From Archegozetes longisetosus (taxonomy: Eukaryota > Arthropoda > Arachnida > Sarcoptiformes > Trhypochthoniidae): a stretch of DNA of 64,000 nt. The notes beneath the pieces were generated by a model. The model did not search any database. It saw only the letters and a program-made list of their open reading frames with translations, and was not told the DNA's origin. Location of the stretch: contig JAEMBT020000002.1 in NCBI GenBank assembly GCA_018873245.2, positions 12,832,001 to 12,896,000 on the forward strand. The letters are read 5' to 3'. This document shows, piece after piece, positions 51,135-64,000 of the stretch. Numbering within the stretch: the first letter of the stretch is position 1; each line of letters begins with the position of its first letter. Position numbers and translations under genes: made by a program.

Positions 51135-54100
51135 GTTAGATTTTCATTTTCAGATGTTTCAACTTTTATTTAGCTCAATGAGTCATAAGTCACTTTTTAC
51201 TGATGATCAGCAAAACCCTTAGGAAACTTCATTCTTATATAAGCTTTCCTTTCCCAATAAGTAAATTTACTTATGGTCACTATTTCATGCGAATAACTTA
51301 ATCATAAGATGTTAAAATCAAACAAAAGAGTGAAACCTATTGCTTTGTGATGAAGTTTTAGTGTGATTTAATTATTAGTATGGCTTTAAGCTCGCACCTT
51401 CTTAGTGTATTTTGAGTTGCAGCACATTTTTTGCTCTTTTGCCAGTAATGACAGGAGCTAACAAAAGCTAACAAAAGATGACAAAATATCACAAAATTAG
51501 ATTAAATTAGGGCATTTTTATTTATATTTTAAAAATTAATCTGATCTCTGTGTAGGCTTGTAAAGCACGTAAACTATAAGATTTTGCAAGTACTTAGAAA
51601 GTGCTTCAAAATATATCGACCGTTTTATTACAATTGTAAGAAAATTCGCCCAAAACTAAATTTTCTTGTACTGTCAAATCAAATTTTAATTCCAATTGAA
51701 ACAAATTTGTGACAAATGACCAAATATTTTGATCGGAATATTTTGATTAAGAATTATCTTGATACAAAAAAGTCTTGACAAAATACAAATTATCTTTTTC
51801 GCAATTTTCTTTCCGTCGCAACTGAGAAAAAATTGTAACAGGATTTTTCTGAATTAAGAACTATTTTTCTTTGACTAAATTTACTACCAGATAATGCCTA
51901 TAGTCATTTAACATATGTATACATCATTATATACCATATTCTTAAAGTTTATCTCACGTAATTATGTCAATGCTTTTTCAGCTTATCGATATTTTAAAAC
52001 CTAAGCAGTCAATGATTGACGTAAATTTAATTGTCATGGGTTAGTACACAAAATATGTTTTTACTAACTTTCGTTTATAATCACAGTATTAATGAAAGGG
52101 AATGAAATGCTCGCATACCATACACATAATTTGTGAATAAATACATATATTTGACCGCTTTAATAATGACATTATGTTAGTGACTCAAACAATTACAGAA
52201 CCAAAAAGTGAAATTACTTATTTTATTCTGAGATGGAAGTTAGAAATTGAGTCAAACTTTGTATTAAACCTGAAGCCAAAGAATGCATGGTTCACTTATT
52301 TCAAACAATTCTAGTTTAAAACTTTACTCGATTATAGCAAACGCTATCACAAAATGAAACACACATAAATTTGCTAAGCTTCCATATTTATTTTCCCTCT
52401 ACTTTCAATCCATTCTTAAATCAGTCACTAGTTGCAAATCTTTCTGTGAAAATGAACTAATCAATGATAAACGAAGTAATGTTAAGCTTAAATGTCATCA
52501 AAACATTATTCAATCAACAAAAATAACTCATTTAAGCATTTAAAATGCACTTTTTGTGAATTATTATTTCTCAATCAACGAGTCATGAGAGCCTGAAAAA
52601 TGTTTTTAACCCCTAATCCAGCTCTATATATAACTTAATACTAAATTTTCCTATTTTTATAAAATTGTTTATTTCGCTCCGCAAACAATTGATGAGTCAT
52701 TTTAAAAGTTTGACTCAACTTCTTATTTCATAAGCTGACAAAAATGATCATAAGAATTGAGAGCTTTTTTGAGATGGATTCTTAACGTATCAGAATTTGA
52801 ATTCTCTATTTAGATAAACCTCCTAGAATATATAAATATCAGAAAAGATGTACTGAGATGGAGGTTAAGAAAATGTTGATTGCCTAAGTTGTTTGAAACA
52901 ATTATTACTTTTAAAAGTCAGTTGTATTTAACACAACCTATCATTTCATTGTTTTTAGACTCAATGAAATAAAGAGATAGTATTTGCGAAGATTCAAATA
53001 AATACTGACTGCTGAGTAAATTTAATCTCATGAACTCATATATTATTGAGATCTTAATCGAGCGAAATTGCATCCTCGTAGGATTCCAAATGTCACTTGA
53101 TATAGATTTTTAATATAAGTCAAAGTAACCTTCAAACAACATGACTTCAATTTTATCGTTCTCTTCAGTGTTTTCCACAACATCTCAATATTCAGATCCT
53201 ATGAGACCCTCATATTCTACTTTATTCTGTGATGTTTGTCATAAATTCTCACAAAAATACTTATGTGGATGAAACCAAACTCATGACCTCATAAGTTATA
53301 AACATGTACATATGTGGATCAAGAAGTGATTTGACCTTAACTTTTGAAATTCAATCGAAAAGTTTCATTCTTTTGCATTTTGGAGAAATCTCTACAGATT
53401 GAGAAACCTGCTACTGTTCGTTTGAGCCAATGACTGATCAACTTCTTGCAGTCTATATTCTTAGTACTCTTTATTTTATATCATACTCAATTTTAAACTT
53501 AAAAGATTTTGAATCTTTAATAATTTTTATTTCTTGAAAATTCAGGATAGCTTTTCTATACTATTCTTGGAAAGCCCACAGAGTATTCAAAGTAATCGAA
53601 ATATTTATCATTAAATTTTCAGTATATATTCTATAATCAAATTTTTTATAATCTCTAAAACTCTTGCTCAATCTAATTAAATTATCTACTTCTTTTCTTA
53701 AAATTTGTTATTGTGATAGATTTTCTGTGCAAAATATTTGAATCTACATTTGAGCCAACTTTTGAAAGAGCAAACGATATAATAAAAAATTCGTGAAATA
53801 TTGACTAATTTGCATGACTTAATAATTATACAATGAGAGAAATATCAGATTAAATATTATCTAACTATAAACTACTTGAAGAGAATATGGGCACAACTAT
53901 CTGAATATTTAATGAGAAAATATTCGTTGTCTCCTCGTTTCAATGCGTCAACATATAGTACTTTAAGATGTCAAATAAAAACGTTGTGCTCCCTATAATT
54001 AATTAACTAAAATTACAGATATTTAATCAAACAAATATATTGGTTTATACTAAGTTATTGAAGTGCACAGAAAACTCGAATTTGAACGTTTGAGATAACA

Positions 54101-54535
54101 TGTTATTAACATTGAATGTATAGATAGAACTTGACCTATTTTATCCATTTCTCAAGAGGCGCATCATTCTTTCAAAAGTAAAGATTCGAAATAAGAACTC
54201 CTGTTTGTTAATGTTCTACAGTAATTCTAATCTATTTGTGTTACAAGAGTTTATTATTGCATAAGTCAATGACTGACGTCAGAATAAATTTTCGAAGACA
54301 TTTTTCAAAATGAAACGGAATTTGGTAGTTGTAATATTTGTTCTACCTTGGAAACATCAAAATTTAATGATATTTAATCTATCTTTATTTATAAATAATA
54401 TGAAACAAAGCTCAGCGATTTCAGTTTAGAGCTGTGTAGCCTTTCATAAAATTGTAAAGACTTGCGAAAATATTTTCTAGATTTCGAGGTTTTCTCAAAA
54501 AAATTCATTGCTCTTAACATTTTTTATTATCTTAT
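51135..54535. other. Intergenic, no gene seen
   Basis: AT-rich DNA with no supportable gene. At 51451-51500 five consecutive 10-bp units (ACAAAAGCTA and variants) form a short decayed tandem array. At 54274-54281 there is a complete TGACGTCA (CRE palindrome) with no nearby gene. Confidence 0.5.
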
Positions 54536-55187
54536 GAACGCCCCGATAATAAAAAAGCCTATCTCGAGTTAACTTCTTTTTCGGATTTTGTTTTAAACAT
54601 TGAGCTCACATCATACTTTATTCATATAATAAAATTCAATATATGTTTCAATGGAAAAAATTTATAAAAAAAACTCTTGATCACAATAGAATTTAATGCT
54701 AATCAAATCTAACTTTAAAAGAATGCGCAATCAATTTGTGTTATGTTCATTATGAACAGTACAATATTGATGATCATTACATAACATCAAAGCTTTAGTT
54801 TTTATTTATATCAATAAAGCATTAATCAAGTGTTTTATTAGGATTTAAAATGTTTAATTCAATCAATAATAAATTGATTCATTTATCTAATGGCTCGCCA
54901 AATAAGAGAACTCCTCTTATTCTAACTAATTATTAGACTATTTGGATGTAAAAAACAGAATATTTTATATTGACTTTTTATCTCACAATTTAATTTTAAT
55001 TCTGAGGAATCAGACTATTGTGATGAATCTGACCTAGAATATGTTTAATTACACGTTAAAAATAATAAATTCCATATTTAAGTTTCAGTGAGTTTGATTT
55101 TTGTAAACATTTTTGAAACGCAACTTTAAGTGCGTTTTACTCGTTTCAATGCTTTAAGAGATAGGCTTTTTTATTATCGGGGCATTC
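54536..55187. mobile_element. Terminal-inverted-repeat pair, possible MITE
   Basis: A 30-bp sequence containing CCCCGATAATAAAAAAGCC (54536-54565) reappears in inverted orientation at 55158-55187 with one mismatch. The 652 bp they bound are AT-rich and have no coding capacity. This could be a non-autonomous DNA element, or part of a larger one, since weak inverted similarity continues outside the arms. No target-site duplication was identified. Confidence 0.5.
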
Positions 55188-58100
55188 TTACGCTTAATAT
55201 TAAAATTTCAGCTCTGCGTTTACAGCTTTGGATTAAAATTTGTCTAAAAATGCTCGTTGATAATGTGCGAATTCCAAATAATAATTTCAAGAATATAGGG
55301 GAAACAATCTAAAAATATTATTCCATATTTTCATTCAATATTACATCAGGGACATACATATTTGTGCTTTACATCTGACATCTGCCACCAATATTTTCTG
55401 AGTTATTCGATTTTAATGTTCGAATCTTCAATTTATTATATTTCTCTGAAAATCGTAACTGAAAAATGGTAGGGTTATGGGATTCCGGTTTTCACTATAG
55501 CCATCATAAATCAAACTTCAGAAAAAATTCGAAGCAACTTCTAAGAGGATTGAGCTACGAGAATCACTATCTATTGTTTTCAAAAAGGAACTCGCGCCAC
55601 TTATAGAGATTGATTCCTTGTCATATTTAGTGAAAATTGGAATCTTCTAAGCTCTCTTGTTCTATAGTTACGATTTTTAAACGTAATCCATATTGATCGC
55701 AAATCTGCACTTTAAAATTAGATAACTCATGAAGTTCGGTTGGCAGGCAAGTGCTTTTTTCTGTCAATTTGTCTTTTATGAGATAACGGATAGGAGTATG
55801 CGATAATATCGGGTACATCAGTACAAGCTAATAGATTTTAGGCGTAAATTCAATATATGCCCCAACCTATGACTCTTGAATTAGAATAGTAATAAGATTA
55901 AAATGTTTTAATTCACAATTACGTTTTCTGTAACTTATTCTCTCATTCTCAAGTTTGAGTAGAAGAGAGAAAATTGACAGAATGTATTTATCGCTACAGT
56001 TGCACTTACATTTATATCAACAACGGAGTAACATTCAATTATTTAAATTTTTACTTAAAATTTTTGTTTTTTGAGAATTTGTTAAAGGTTTCTCGAATGG
56101 CGATGCTGCAAAATAAGAAAACAATATATTATTAAATTTCTAAAGATTAACAATATAAATACACATGTATATTATTTGTCACCTCAGTATGATTTTTTAA
56201 ATGATTTTAAAATTTTAAACTTAAGCTTTTTTTATAACTCCTGAAATACTTGCATTTTTTCTGGAACTAATTCTTTTCATCAAAATCATTGTCAAATAAA
56301 TTAAAAAAAGTTCTGACTGTTTTTGAGAAAATAATCTTCAGGCTTCAAAAATTTTCGCTGCTTCCTGTAGAGGTTAAAGGTTAAAATCATAATGGCAGCT
56401 ATACATTATTTCTTGGTTCTCTACCATTTAAGAACGTTTGAAAGAGTGTATATGTTCAGGCTGGCTTTTATGTCGACTTGAAATAATTATTTCATAGACT
56501 ATGTTTTAGACAATTCTAAACAAATTGTCTAAAGAAAATGCTGGTTATTCGAAAATAAATCTATTGGCGCATAGATATAACATGGAATGTATGGTTAGGC
56601 AAGTTTCGTTCACAGGAAAACTTGTAAATCAATTTAATTGTCTACCAAATACTTAATCGAATTCAAATAAGAACATAAATTTAAAATACAAATCAAGTTA
56701 AAAGGAGTTTTGTACAATGAAGCGTTTAAGATTTGATGAAAGAATAAAATTAAACCGGTGTTAACTCCATAAAATTGACGTCTTTATGTATTGATAATGT
56801 AATAAAACGCTAATTTGTCAGAAGCAAAATATTAAACGTTGTTATAATTATGAAAAGTGCCTTTTAACTTTTTTAAGATATTCATATATTCTAGTTTCTA
56901 ATACCATTTGTAGAATTTTATCTTTTGCAAATCTTTATAATTTAATAACGCGTAGATTTTGCTAATAAAATTACAAAAATGTGCTTTTTGTCAATTTTAT
57001 AGAAATAGTATCAACGAGTTAAATCTCTAAAGATATAATCTCTAAAATCTTAGAATTTGATTCTATTCTTGAGTGCATTTCACAAAATTTGAAGATTAGT
57101 AGACGAACAAAGCTTTAAGGTTTTAGTATTTTATCAAAACTGATTTTCTCAAAATTTTTCAATGTAAGAAACCGTTAATTTGATTTGTCGAAATTGCGAA
57201 CACAAGTGAACAAAAACATTGTCTTTTTGCACAATAGGAAATTGAAGTTCTTGCACTTGAAGAACGAGACAATTCCTTTGCTTCAACTTAGTTCGAAAAG
57301 AGAACTTTTATCAATAAGTTCAATAAAATATGGAATATATGGGTTACAGTAAATCAGATAAAAACCGATTCTGACCCACATTTCTATAGAATAAAAGGAG
57401 ACAATAAGACAATAAATAAAGATGTGTTTGATGCAGCTAAACAGTAAAAGCCAATGTTTTGCTCAAACTTTTGGGATCACTTCCAGTGGTTTTCATCGAA
57501 ACAATTCGAATCAAAAGAATTCATGAATAAAGCTCTTGTATTGCGAGTAGAACTTGGATTATGATTCTGTCCTATTCTATTTGTCTATATTCGCGAATGG
57601 AAGGACGTATCCTTTTTGTGACAATATTTGTTAGCGAACATCAACAAAGGCTTTATAAAAGCTCTGCTTCAATAAATTTATTCAACATTTCGATCGAAAA
57701 GCTAAAGTAAAAGCTCTATTCGACTTTTCAAATAATAAAATACAGATAAGTGTAGTCATAAGCTGTTTTTTTTCAATCTTATCTCATAACGTGAAGCCGA
57801 TATGACATATAAGTAGTCATAAAATTTGAAATCTCAAAGCCCTATTTGACGACCTGATGCCCAGATTGTCAAAATGATTATGCTTTCTTTTGAATAAGAA
57901 AACACGATAACTTATTAAAATAGTAGAGCTGAGCAGTTCTGGACAGTTCAGGAATCGAATACCCTTTTTCGGGAACCAGGCAGGTACCCGGGTAGTCGAC
58001 ACGTTTCATTGAATCATGTTTATATCCAAATATAGTTGGGTTTAATTGATTTCTTATTCGAAAAAAAGATAATCATTTTGACAATGTGGATATCAAGTTC

Positions 58101-58953
58101 TCAAACAGGGTTTCGAGACTTTTAATTTGGTGACTATCCTGTAAGAAGTGGCCAATCGAATATTGATTAATTATTGGATCAATCGCTATGTGCTAGATTT
58201 AATGCTTAAGCAAATAACTGTTTAAGCTTCGATTTATCTGTTATTGTTCGCACGAAAGGGCGAATTCTGATTGAAGTCTATACTTTTATACTATCATTGC
58301 TTCTTTAAACAGACACCACTATAAATCAAGTGTCAAATACCTCCAAATTGTTTGACTTATACGCTACAAGTCTTGGAAAACTATAACTTGACAAAACGAC
58401 AAATGTATAGCTCATCAGACGAACTTTTAACAATGTTTTATGTTGCCTTAAAATAAATTTTATCTTCTTTTTTCAACATTTGTTGTTTAATGAATCGAAA
58501 TTATTTTATTGGCAAGTAACAATCAGGAAAAATTAATTTGAAAAGAACTCGAAGATTATACTAACATGAATATTAATGAGAAAGGTCAACATCAGTGTTC
58601 TCAGATTTAACGCTCACTTTTCCCTTGCAATCCCCTCGCATGTCTCGATATAAACATAAACTACAGCTCACTTAATAAAGTTATACCCACAAACAAAAGA
58701 TATACGAACTTCCAGTGAATCACTCGCTTAATCGACTCTGAATTTAACTTTTAATTACGAGTTAATTGCTATTTCTCAAAAATATCATTAGATAGTGGTT
58801 GATCGCAATGATATTTGTATCACTCGAAAATTCTTTCAGAGTACTTTTAATCGCCACCAATTCGATCCAAGTCAACCTTTATCTTTAATTAGTTGATGAT
58901 GGTCGACTTAATTGCAACTAATTTGTAAATTCTAAAATTTTCAATTTCAAGAT
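55188..58953. other. Intergenic, no gene seen
   Basis: AT-rich, with short open frames only. A small GC-rich patch near 57955-57998 contains GGTACCCGGGTA, which looks foreign to the surroundings, but it is too short to assign. Confidence 0.5.
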
Positions 58954-60862
58954 TTATTTACAATAAATAGTTAGTGATTGGTCAGTAAATTCAAAATCGT
59001 CATCTGAAACAGAATTATGGTCATCATGCAAGATTTGGGAGTTTATATTAAGTTCAGCTGGTGGATCGAAGTTAGCGGCCGTAATGTGAAGAGCCTTAGC
59101 AATAGATTCAACGAACAATATTTGATTGAGTGTGCGGACCTGAAGTTTATTGCAAAGTTTAGCGCGATTTATATATATTGAATATTCTTGCGACTGCTGC
59201 GGTTGAATACGGCAATCTTAAAAGATTTTTCATGAACGAAGATAAGTGACCAAATCTTAAAGTTGCATAAGCTTGATTCAGTTCCGATAATTGACACCAA
59301 AACTCATAGATCGGGAATGACTTTAAATGATGAAGGTCGTGTGAGTAGGCGAGAAGATTCCACTCTTGTTTGATGGCATCTTCAGATACCCGGCCATTAT
59401 TAAGCTGTGGAAGATGCTCAAAGCGGCGAAAAAGATTTGACAGATTAGTTGAATGTGGAGGAGCAGTTGAGTCAGATGGCGCGATTTTTGTGTTCAGATT
59501 CTTAAGCTCGTGTAAGAACAGATCACCAACTGAACAGCGAGCCTGGACCTGTTTCACGACCGCGAAATAAAATTCACGAATGTATTGTCCAAAGGTTGGC
59601 GGACACTGTGTGGGATGTAGATATCATGAAGTGGTTTATAGGCTGAACGGTTGGTGGGATCAATCGGATAAATTCTATCAGAATTTGCTTGAATATATTC
59701 ATCGATTAAGAAGTAACTTAAGAACATCAGAAACATAGAGTCGATTCTGGATTGTAGTTCAGGGATAAGGAATCTGATTGGAAGAAGACGTCAAGGCGTT
59801 CGAAGTAGTGAAGAATAGCTGAAAGGGATAATAAATAAAGCTTGATGTCGGCGTATCCGAAATGATTTTTCACCCGATCGACTATTATTTCAAGCTCATC
59901 TTCATCTCTTTCGGTGGCTCTGAAAGGTACAGATTCAAAGTGAGTCTGGAGAGTCGTAAACTGCTCAAGAGCACTACTAAAGGCCGGCGGGCAGGGCAGC
60001 CAACGGGTCTGCGAAGCTTTAAGTATCCGATGTTAAGGTAATCCATGCTTCGACTGGTATCCAGACGAATCAATTCGACGTTAGAAGAATGGCCAAAATA
60101 AGAATTTAGTTTCCTTAAAATGTCTTCATGAGTGAAAAGAAGCTTTCTGCAGGCGTAAGAAGCGCATAAATAAAAAGCATAACAAATACATTTCATAAAA
60201 AGATGCGCGGAATTTTAGCAGTGAATCGAAACTGGATAGAAGAATATTGACCATTCATCACATTCGCGCCATCCGTCACCAAGCCAGTGATATCGATTGG
60301 AATGTTGTCGTCCTCCAGCTTCTCAAATATTTTTTTCGGCGATTGAATTGGCGTCTTCATTGATCAGCTCAATCAGAGCGTAGATGTTTTCTAGTCTTCC
60401 ATTGAAAATAGTACGTACCGCGAGACAAATCGCTTTTACGGCCCTCATGCCACAGCCGAGTAACCAAAAGTCTTTGCTAAAAGTGGGCTAAGTTTACCAA
60501 TGGTGAGAAAAGAAGTATTTGTCTCAATACAAAACATGGCCTGCTTCAATTCTGCGACTTGAGGTTTTAGCCGTAGGTCATCGTCGCCGAAGCGAACGTC
60601 CGGTACTTAAGTAGACCGTACGCTGATGGTGATCACTGTATTAGTGGTCCATCAGACTTATTTTTTGCAGCGGCGTAACTACGATCGCAGATTTTGCATC
60701 GCACTCTCCTCGGATCATCGAGAAGTCACTCAAAAAACGTCATTAAGATCGGGTTCGACATCCATCGAACTTTGATGGAGGTCTAACTTTTCTCAGTTTG
60801 GCTGGCGTCAGGCCTTCGCCAGAACTATTATTACTATTATTACTATTGTTGTTGTCAAACAT
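58954..60862 (-). pseudogene. Dead BED-finger hAT-superfamily transposase
   Basis: Fragments of one transposase lie in order on the minus strand but in shifting frames. The likely start (60862) opens MFDNNNSNSNNSSG. A BED-type zinc finger follows at about 60633-60711 (RVRCKICDRSYAAAKNKSDG), with HH in the next frame. Then come IETNTSFLTIGKLSPLLAKTF, the RNaseH-like core (IPIDITGLVTDGANVMNG, about 60250-60310), and MKCICYAFYLCASYACRKL with YFGHSS (60196-59885). The hAT C-terminal dimerisation region follows (FWCQLSELN.., LPYSTAAVARIFN, 59557-59159), then a tail in yet another frame (TLNQILF.., NFDPPAELN) ending at TAA 58954. At least five frameshifts or stops break it, so no functional product is possible. 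The order and motifs match hAT transposases of the ZBED/EPM2AIP1-like type, common in arthropods. Confidence 0.88.
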
Positions 60863-60954
60863 ACTTAGCAATAAGTAATTGAAGAATAAAATGTTCGATT
60901 TATGAAAAAATATTAATTTTGAAAAAAATTTTAATTAAGTTAGAAAAAACTTAA

Positions 60955-61045
60955 TATAGCTAAGACTCGAACCTGCATCCTTGAGATTAAGATTAGGGGT
61001 ACTAACTTTTTACTCCATCAAACTTTACACTCTCACCCAAATACC
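60955..61045 (-). other. tRNA-like sequence (B box), possibly a SINE relic
   Basis: On the minus strand GGTTCGAGTCT (about 60962-60974) is a near-consensus internal RNA polymerase III B box (T-arm). It is preceded at tRNA-like spacing by a D-arm-like stretch (GATGGAGTAAAAAGTTAG). The T-stem, anticodon stem and acceptor stem do not pair properly, so this is not a working tRNA. It may be a decayed tRNA pseudogene or a tRNA-derived SINE head inserted beside the hAT remnant. Confidence 0.35.
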
Positions 61046-64000
61046 ATTATTGGGTAAATTTTTCTTTCTACATGCGAGGGAAAGTACGAAGAGTTTTCGA
61101 GGGAAAGCAAAAAATCCCTTCGATTTGCTTGGATTGTGAGGAAAGGCGAGAAAATTCCTTGCCTTCTGAAAACCTTGATCGATATTTAATTGCCTTAAAT
61201 TTTAAAATTGAGTAATGTATTTTGAAAGCATGAGTCAAATGATTCAATTATAAATCAGTTGTATATTAATTTGCCTAAAGTTGATGCGAAAACTATTCTA
61301 TCAAACAAAAAGTATAAAACGTTTAACTACATTAAAAAGATAAAAGTTTGAACTTATTAGTAACTTTATATAATGAACAATCACATTCTTAGATATTGAA
61401 TTTTGAAATGGTAACCAAATTATACAATCTGTTTGTCGAAAAAGTTATCGAGAAATCTTTTTTAGCTTTGGTAACATCACGAGCTGTTTCATTGGAATAT
61501 AGTCTGAATAAATGTCGCATTTTCGGGTAAAATAATCCGCTCAATAAGTTTGTTAATGTCGTAAGTTTTTATCTGCTAATCACTAAAAATTTTTGAAAGC
61601 CAACTGTATTTTATGATTTATAACCTGTTTTGTGTTTTCCAGTGTTGTCGTTCAGTTTTTCTTTCTGTTAATTTGAAATATTTTGTCTTCATTCAGATTT
61701 ATTTGGGCCTAAAATGTTTAGAAACACCTTTCGACAAACTTTTTCTCTACTATTTGTATGGTTTACAAAAGTCGGACATTCGATGAAATAGTCGAATACT
61801 TGATATTTATTTTAATTTGAGGTAAAACTAAGGCTATAATGATAAAAATATTTCAAATTTGAGCAAAATTAAAATTTGTTAAGTTTTTTCATTTTTCACA
61901 GAATTTAATAAAGATTTTTAACATAAATTCTGAATACTTCTCAAATACACACATTGTTCAGAATGAGATCTGAGATTATAATACTGTTTGAACCCATAAC
62001 TAAGCTGTTTATCACTAAACTTGCATAACATTTACATTTGCAACCGAACGATAAACACGGTCTTCCTTAGGAATGAACTTTTTATTATGAGACTTATGCT
62101 CTTTTCTGCTAAAAATATTTTGCTTAATCAAATTCGAGAATTTTTCACTTTTTTACAATTTTATCGGTATTTTGATTCATTTTGATAATAGTTTTTTATA
62201 TTTATTTAATAAAACACTTGCTTTTTACCTATCTATATTTGCTTATATCTTACAATCAACCAATTGATCAAAAGTTTATCGGAGTCTCTATATATCGCCT
62301 TTGAAGTTCAGCCTATGATTGAGTTGGTTTTTCTGTCCTTTTACTTTGCAGTTAATCTGTTTTTCTAAACTTAAAAATTATTTACTTGTTAACTTTTTCC
62401 AAATTAAATTCAATTGTGAAATAAGGCCAATTGTTGTGCTAATATCCAACTTTTTCTTCTAACCACCGTCATTTTGATACTATAGAGAATGAAATTTAGA
62501 TTAAATGTTCAAATTAAATGCTTTCTATCATTCAGATTGAAGAGCAAAGCAAACGAAGAGGCAAAATATATTACAATAAAATGTTTTACTAGATCAACGC
62601 AACCGTCAATCAATCACAGGTTTAGGTTTTTACTTACCAATTGCCAGTGGCGAATTTCCAGCAATCAAAATGTGCTATGATGGGTCATACTAGTTCTGAA
62701 AGTATCTCTACCTTGTTTCTATGATAAGAAAGCCGAGCTTTTGGATGTTAGACAAACAAATAGGCGGACAGACATATGGACATTAAAATAGAGATATTAC
62801 AAACAACATAAGTACTCAAAACACAATAGTGATATGAGAATTTTGAATCAAAATATGAGCAGTCTCAACAAATAGCATTTAATCTGCTGATAAACCAAGT
62901 TTTAGAGGCATACATCTTTAATTCATCAAGAGCTGAAATCGACATCCAGAATACTATTTCTTGTAGTCATGAATTTTAATATCTCTAAAGCAAGTTATTT
63001 CAACGTATACACCCATCAATCAACCACATGATTCTGATTATGTTGACGGACGCCTACATCTTCATCATCCTCCATCGCAGTACTTCTACTCGCCCACAAA
63101 GCTTATAAATCAACCATTTTCGATACTCTACAGAAATATTTGATATTTCTATGCAAATCAGTTCGATTCACTGTATTATATACTCCAAAAGAAATATCGA
63201 TTCCGTTCGAAATGGGTTTTCATTTGACTAGTTTTCAAATTTATTCTGAAAATAGAAATGTTTAGGTTTAGATTGTACTGAAAGACGGCTCAAACTATTA
63301 ATCCAGCCAAAAGAACAGATATATCACATCTAATAATTATTTAATTATAATCCTAGGATTGAATAGTCTTAATTTAATGTTGAAAATCAGATAAATTATT
63401 AACTCTAAGTGACTTATTCATTATATAATCTTAAGGTTATATAAGGTCGATTATTTGAACCTAATCTGTATACCAATTTTTGAACATTCAAACCTATGAA
63501 AACTGTAATTGATTACAGTTCAAAAAATCAAGCAATAAACAAAGCAATGAGTGAAGTGCGAAAAACGTTAATATTGAATATCTAAAACAAATGTGAAAGT
63601 AAATTTGTAAACTGAACAGTATTGTTTGTAGATTGGTGTCAGTTTCGCAGAATGGCATTTTATACAGTGGGTTTAGCAGAAACAGGTTAAAATCAATTTT
63701 ACAACTGATTTTCTCATCCCTAAACCTTAGGGTTTGTCAGCTCATTCATACTTATCAAAGTAAACTCAAAAATCTGATATTAATCATCAGATTTAGATAA
63801 AAGCTTAAGCACCAATAGTCAATAGAAAATAACAAGACTAAAAACATTTGGTCAAATATTAGATTTTCCTCATTCATTTCCACTAATATTTAAGCTCAAT
63901 CTTGAAATTTGAAAACATATAACATCTAACTTATTAGTAGAGTTATAAAAACTATTTAATCGTACTTTCGAATACGATACGAGTTGAATAAGATTTTTAT
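61046..64000. other. Intergenic, no gene seen
   Basis: AT-rich DNA up to the window edge. The first 150 bp (61065-61165) are richer in purines (GAGGGAAAG repeated twice) and may belong to the flank of the hAT element. The remaining open frames are short and unrecognised. Confidence 0.5.

Noticed and set aside
57955-57998. GC-rich palindrome around GGTACCCGGGTA
   Set aside because: It stands out by composition but is too short, and has no flanking structure, to assign to any element.
58633-61080. CCCTCGCATGT and its inverse as hAT terminal inverted repeats
   Set aside because: The 11-bp match does not extend and no 8-bp target duplication is visible. It could be chance, so the element ends are left undefined.
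1-64000. CRISPR arrays, operons, rRNA genes and intact tRNA genes
   Set aside because: None seen. The window is eukaryotic and no spaced direct repeats or complete cloverleaf sequences were found by eye.

Overview
This is AT-rich nuclear DNA from an arthropod. The evidence is three spliced genes with animal-type protein families, introns with GT..AG borders (several very short, 56-60 bp), no operons or Shine-Dalgarno pattern, arthropod-style core promoter elements, and decayed DNA transposons. The very short introns and the gene set would suit a mite or another chelicerate, but the sequence alone does not settle the lineage.

Layout. About 1-22.9 kb holds no gene I can support, only microsatellites and unique AT-rich sequence. 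The minus-strand gene at 23171-26094 is a NET-family zinc-finger gene (noc/elbow). It has a tiny first exon (26032-26094) that ends in the family's YL..LPTT motif, and a plausible TATA/Inr promoter just upstream. Between 26.6 and 28 kb lie patches of less AT-rich, repeat-like DNA. A two-exon plus-strand gene at 32749-33819 encodes an Asn-rich Fos/ATF3-like bZIP factor. The minus-strand gene at 36694-43740 is rebuilt here from four exons as the secreted protein NDNF (Drosophila nord): signal peptide, NDNF N-terminal domain and two Fn3 domains. From 43.8 to 64 kb there are no intact genes. That stretch holds a 436-bp TA-flanked MITE-like hairpin (50697-51132), a short terminal-inverted-repeat pair (54536/55187), a dead BED-finger hAT transposase (58954-60862, minus) and a tRNA-like B-box relic.

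Functional reading. Two transcriptional regulators (a NET zinc finger and an AP-1-type bZIP) and a secreted modulator sit in a sparse region dominated by noncoding DNA, which fits a developmental regulatory landscape. I see no evidence that the three work as a unit. The most unusual structure is a nearly perfect inverted repeat of about 350-bp arms with a loop of about 33 bp, inside the third nord intron. It would fold into a long dsRNA hairpin if transcribed.
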